From positions 1 through 64,000 of the forward strand of contig DATJTJ010000016.1 of NCBI GenBank assembly GCA_035503515.1: a DNA stretch of 64,000 nt, written 5' to 3'. Each line of letters opens with the position of its first letter. Position 1 is the first letter of the stretch. The notes beneath the pieces are model-generated. The model saw nothing but the letters and a program-made list of their open reading frames with translations, searched no databases and had not been told where the DNA came from. Positions 62,012-64,000 of the stretch are shown piece after piece. A program made the position numbers and the translations under genes. This DNA comes from DAIDKA01 sp035503515. GTDB lineage: Bacteria; Pseudomonadota; Gammaproteobacteria; Steroidobacterales; Steroidobacteraceae.

Positions 62012-62938
62012 ATGCTGATGCGCCTGTCCCGGCCACCCCATCTGCGGAATCTCCGCGCCTTCTGCGTGGCGGCCCATCATCGCAGCTTCAAGATCGCCGC
62101 CGACGAGCTGTTCCTGACCCCGTCGGCGGTCAGCCACCAGATGAAGGAACTGGAGGATTCCCTCGGTGTACGGCTGTTCGAGAGGAAGATCCGCGCCGTC
62201 GAACTCACCGCCGCCGGCCATACCCTGCTCGATGAGGTCGCACCGCTGCTGGATGCGATCGACCGCAGCCTCACGCGCATCGCCCGCCGCAACAACCGCG
62301 CCACGCTGCGCATGCTGCTGCCGCCGTTCTTCGCGACCGAGATCTTCGTGCCGCGCATGGCGAAGTTCTGCAACGCATGGCCCGACATCGACATCCAGGT
62401 GGACACCCGCGAGCCGCGGCCCGCGGCGCATCCGCTGACGGCGGACATTTCCGTTCTGCTTTCCGACACGGTGCCCCAGGGCGTGGAGGTGACGCCGCTG
62501 TTCAGCCTGGCCCTGGTCGCCGCATGCGCGCGCGAACATGCCGACACCGTCAGGCGCCTCGGTGCGAACGTGTTCCACGAAATGGCGCTGATCGTCCACA
62601 AGTCGCGCCCGTTCGCCTGGAACAGCTGGGCGGAGGAACTGGGGCTTTCCGCACCCGAGCCGAAGAACGTCATCGAACTGGACACCATGTCGGCGGTAGT
62701 GCGCGCCGCGGAGCGCGGGGTCGGGGTGGCACTGGTGCCCGAGGCCCTCTGCGGCAGCTGGTTCGACACAGGTTCGCTGGTGCGCATCTTCCCGCTGCAC
62801 CTCGACACCACCGACACCTACTACCTTGCGACCCGGCCGCGGGATGCGGCAAAGCCGGAGATCCGCGCGATGACGCGCTGGCTGATCGATGAGGCCCGGG
62901 GCATCACCCATCCGGCGATGAGCTCCAGTCACGCATAG
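62012..62938 (+). CDS. LysR family transcriptional regulator (GcvA-like)
   Basis: A 308-residue regulator. The N-terminal winged helix is clear: LRNLRAFCVAAHHRSFKIAADELFLTPSAVSHQMKELEDSLGVRLFERK, followed by an effector domain (LRMLLPPFFATEIFVPRMAKFCNAWPDIDIQVD and VVRAAERGVGVALVPEALCGSWFDTGSLVRIFPLHL). It resembles the GcvA-like branch. The two close ATGs are 62012 and 62018; the frame extends much further upstream but as non-regulator sequence. Its targets are unknown; the divergent cbpA is one candidate. Confidence 0.88.
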   Translation: MLMRLSRPPHLRNLRAFCVAAHHRSFKIAADELFLTPSAVSHQMKELEDSLGVRLFERKIRAVELTAAGHTLLDEVAPLLDAIDRSLTRIARRNNRATLRMLLPPFFATEIFVPRMAKFCNAWPDIDIQVDTREPRPAAHPLTADISVLLSDTVPQGVEVTPLFSLALVAACAREHADTVRRLGANVFHEMALIVHKSRPFAWNSWAEELGLSAPEPKNVIELDTMSAVVRAAERGVGVALVPEALCGSWFDTGSLVRIFPLHLDTTDTYYLATRPRDAAKPEIRAMTRWLIDEARGITHPAMSSSHA

Positions 62939-63039
62939 CCGCAATTCTTTTCGTTTGTTTCAGTGCAGCAGGATTCCTACGCTGATCCCGCACGCTGCCG
63001 ATGCAGGTGCGCAGTAACAGTGACACAAGGAGTCCTTCG

Positions 63040-63459
63040 ATGAAGATGCAAACGCTGAACAGGTCCGGCTGCAGGACGCTCGGCGCCGCGCTCGCGGCGC
63101 TGCTGATGGGATCGGCGGCACTTGCGGCCGGTGAACCCGACAAGCTCGTTCTCGCGGGGTTCACCGACGCCGCCGCGGGCGATGCGCTGATGGCAGGACA
63201 CTATGCGGCGGTCATCGACCGGCTGGCACCGCATGCCGCCGCGTTCGATGCCGACCAGGTCGCCGCCAGCACCAACCTGTGCGTGGCCTACGTCGCCGCG
63301 GGCCGGCTGCAGGAGGCCCATCCGGCCTGCGACGAGGCCGTCGCCACGGCGCGCCGGGACATGCCCGGGGCCACGCTCGCGGACCATCTGGCCCACGACA
63401 ACGCGGTGGCCATCGCCTACGCCAACCGCGCGGTGCTCGATAAACTCGCGGGCGAATGA
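63040..63459 (+). CDS. Secreted helical repeat protein
   Basis: A 139-residue protein with a signal peptide (CRTLGAALAALLMGSAALAAG) and a mature part of paired helices: FTDAAAGDALMAGHYAAVIDRLAPHAAAFDADQVAASTNLCVAYVAAGRLQEAHPACDEAV, which has the shape of one or two TPR units. Two cysteines may form a disulfide. AAGGAG at 63028-63033 supports the ATG at 63040; the frame opens at 63001. A strong hairpin terminator follows. No family named. Confidence 0.65.
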   Translation: MKMQTLNRSGCRTLGAALAALLMGSAALAAGEPDKLVLAGFTDAAAGDALMAGHYAAVIDRLAPHAAAFDADQVAASTNLCVAYVAAGRLQEAHPACDEAVATARRDMPGATLADHLAHDNAVAIAYANRAVLDKLAGE

Positions 63460-63513
63460 GCGGGCCTGCCCGCAAGAGCAACAGCAATGAGACCAATAGG
63501 GGATCCGGGCGAG

Positions 63514-63543
63514 CGGCGCGCCCCGTCAGGGGCGCGCCGTTTC
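63514..63543 (+). terminator. Strong hairpin between convergent genes
   Basis: Perfect 11-bp stem CGGCGCGCCCC (63514-63524) / GGGGCGCGCCG (63529-63539) with loop GTCA, followed by TTTC. It ends the secreted-protein transcript on the plus strand. The stop codon of the convergent peptidase gene (63526-63528) lies in the loop. Confidence 0.75.
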
Positions 63544-64000
63544 ACTGAACCGCGCCGCCGCCAGCGGTAGCTGCTGCACCGGACCATAGCGCTCCAGGCG
63601 CCCGCGCAACTGCTGCGCATCCCCGATCACCACCAGCGCCAGCTGCCTTCCGACCGGGAAGGCCTCGCGAATGACCTGGCGCGCCTCCTCGAGCCGGGTG
63701 CCCCGCAGCGCCGGACCATAGCGTTCGATGGAGGCGGGCTCGAGGCCGTACAGCTCCAGTTCCGCGAGCTGCGCCGCCCAGTCCGCGGCGGTTTCGAGGT
63801 TCATCGGATACTGGCCGATGACGTAGGCGCGCGCCGAATCGAGCATGGCCTGCGTGATGCCCTCGCGCTTCAGGCGCGAGAGGGTGCGCAACGCCAGATC
63901 GATGGCTCGCCCGGTGTGGCGGGTTTCCGCGAAACTGCGGATGGCGAACTCACCGGCCACCCGCCCGCGGGTGAACCCGGAGCCGGCGCCATACGACAGA
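63526..64000 (-). CDS. M16 family zinc peptidase, C-terminal part
   Basis: The frame is open to the window edge, so the N-terminus and the HxxEH zinc site are outside. About 157 residues are visible: SYGAGSGFTRGRVAGEFAIRSFAETRHTGRAIDLAL, then LKREGITQAMLDSARAYVIGQYPMNLETAADWAAQLAELELYGL and a final FPVGRQLALVVIGDAQQLRGRLERYG. This matches the second, inactive M16 domain of periplasmic PqqL/processing-peptidase-like zinc proteases. Confidence 0.85.
   Translation of the reverse strand, partial: LSYGAGSGFTRGRVAGEFAIRSFAETRHTGRAIDLALRTLSRLKREGITQAMLDSARAYVIGQYPMNLETAADWAAQLAELELYGLEPASIERYGPALRGTRLEEARQVIREAFPVGRQLALVVIGDAQQLRGRLERYGPVQQLPLAAARFSETARP

Overview
The window is GC-rich (roughly 65-70 percent) chromosomal DNA packed with genes in both directions. 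It comes from a Gram-negative gammaproteobacterium. Evidence for this is the dut-coaBC-radC-rpmB-rpmG-mutM-coaD neighbourhood in almost enterobacterial order, the rsmD/ftsY-ftsE-ftsX-rpoH block, and lipoprotein, LolA-like and MMPL genes typical of a double-membrane cell. Hopanoid side-chain genes and a xanthomonadin-like aryl-polyene cluster point to a Xanthomonadales/Nevskiales-like lineage (inference). No tRNA, rRNA, insertion sequence, phage gene or CRISPR array was seen.

Layout. 1-8.2 kb: edge of a membrane-anchored proline-rich protein, LD-carboxypeptidase ldcA, trmB, a MarC-type membrane protein, a small acidic protein, an AmpG-type permease, pyrE, a DUF4124 protein, dut, coaBC and radC. 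8.4-13.6 kb: accessory material dropped into the conserved order: MarR regulator plus an SRPBCC-SnoaL fusion, two small lipoproteins, a small membrane protein, then rpmB-rpmG with a clear terminator, a Phd/PIN toxin-antitoxin module with three TGTACA operator hexamers, and an MHS-type transporter. 13.7-20.7 kb: azoreductase, TauD-type dioxygenase, the hopanoid genes hpnJ-hpnI-hpnL, mutM and an AlkA-like glycosylase. 20.6-25.3 kb: coaD-rsmD divergent from ftsY-ftsE-ftsX and rpoH, with a letter-perfect CIRCE element in front of rpoH.

25.3-34.1 kb: an ACT-domain malic enzyme, glutaryl-CoA dehydrogenase, a possible 22-residue membrane peptide, a two-component pair related to the proteobacterial dedicated-sortase system, an unassigned structured stretch ending in a strong terminator, and a CHASE4-PAS-GGDEF-EAL protein. 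34.1-37.5 kb: a lower-GC patch with an AraC regulator, two solitary PAS-like proteins (one with a zinc-ribbon tail) and a frameshifted gene remnant. 37.5-46.3 kb: DUF2147, GNAT, DUF3455 and CmcJ-type oxygenase genes, then gltD-gltB.

46.6-60.2 kb is the outstanding region: an aryl-polyene pigment cluster. A XanB2-like chorismatase should make the 3-hydroxybenzoate starter, an ApeH-like ligase loads it, ACP plus ketosynthase, a second ketosynthase-like chain-length partner, an SDR reductase and two hot-dog dehydratases build the polyene, a flavin halogenase-like enzyme may decorate it, and a glycosyltransferase, a lipid-A-type acyltransferase, a LolA-like protein and an MMPL exporter attach and move it towards the outer membrane. 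A GNAT and a PEP-mutase family gene sit between its arms. 60.4-64 kb: an unknown small protein, CbpA, a LysR regulator, a small secreted protein and the C-terminus of an M16 peptidase cut by the window edge.
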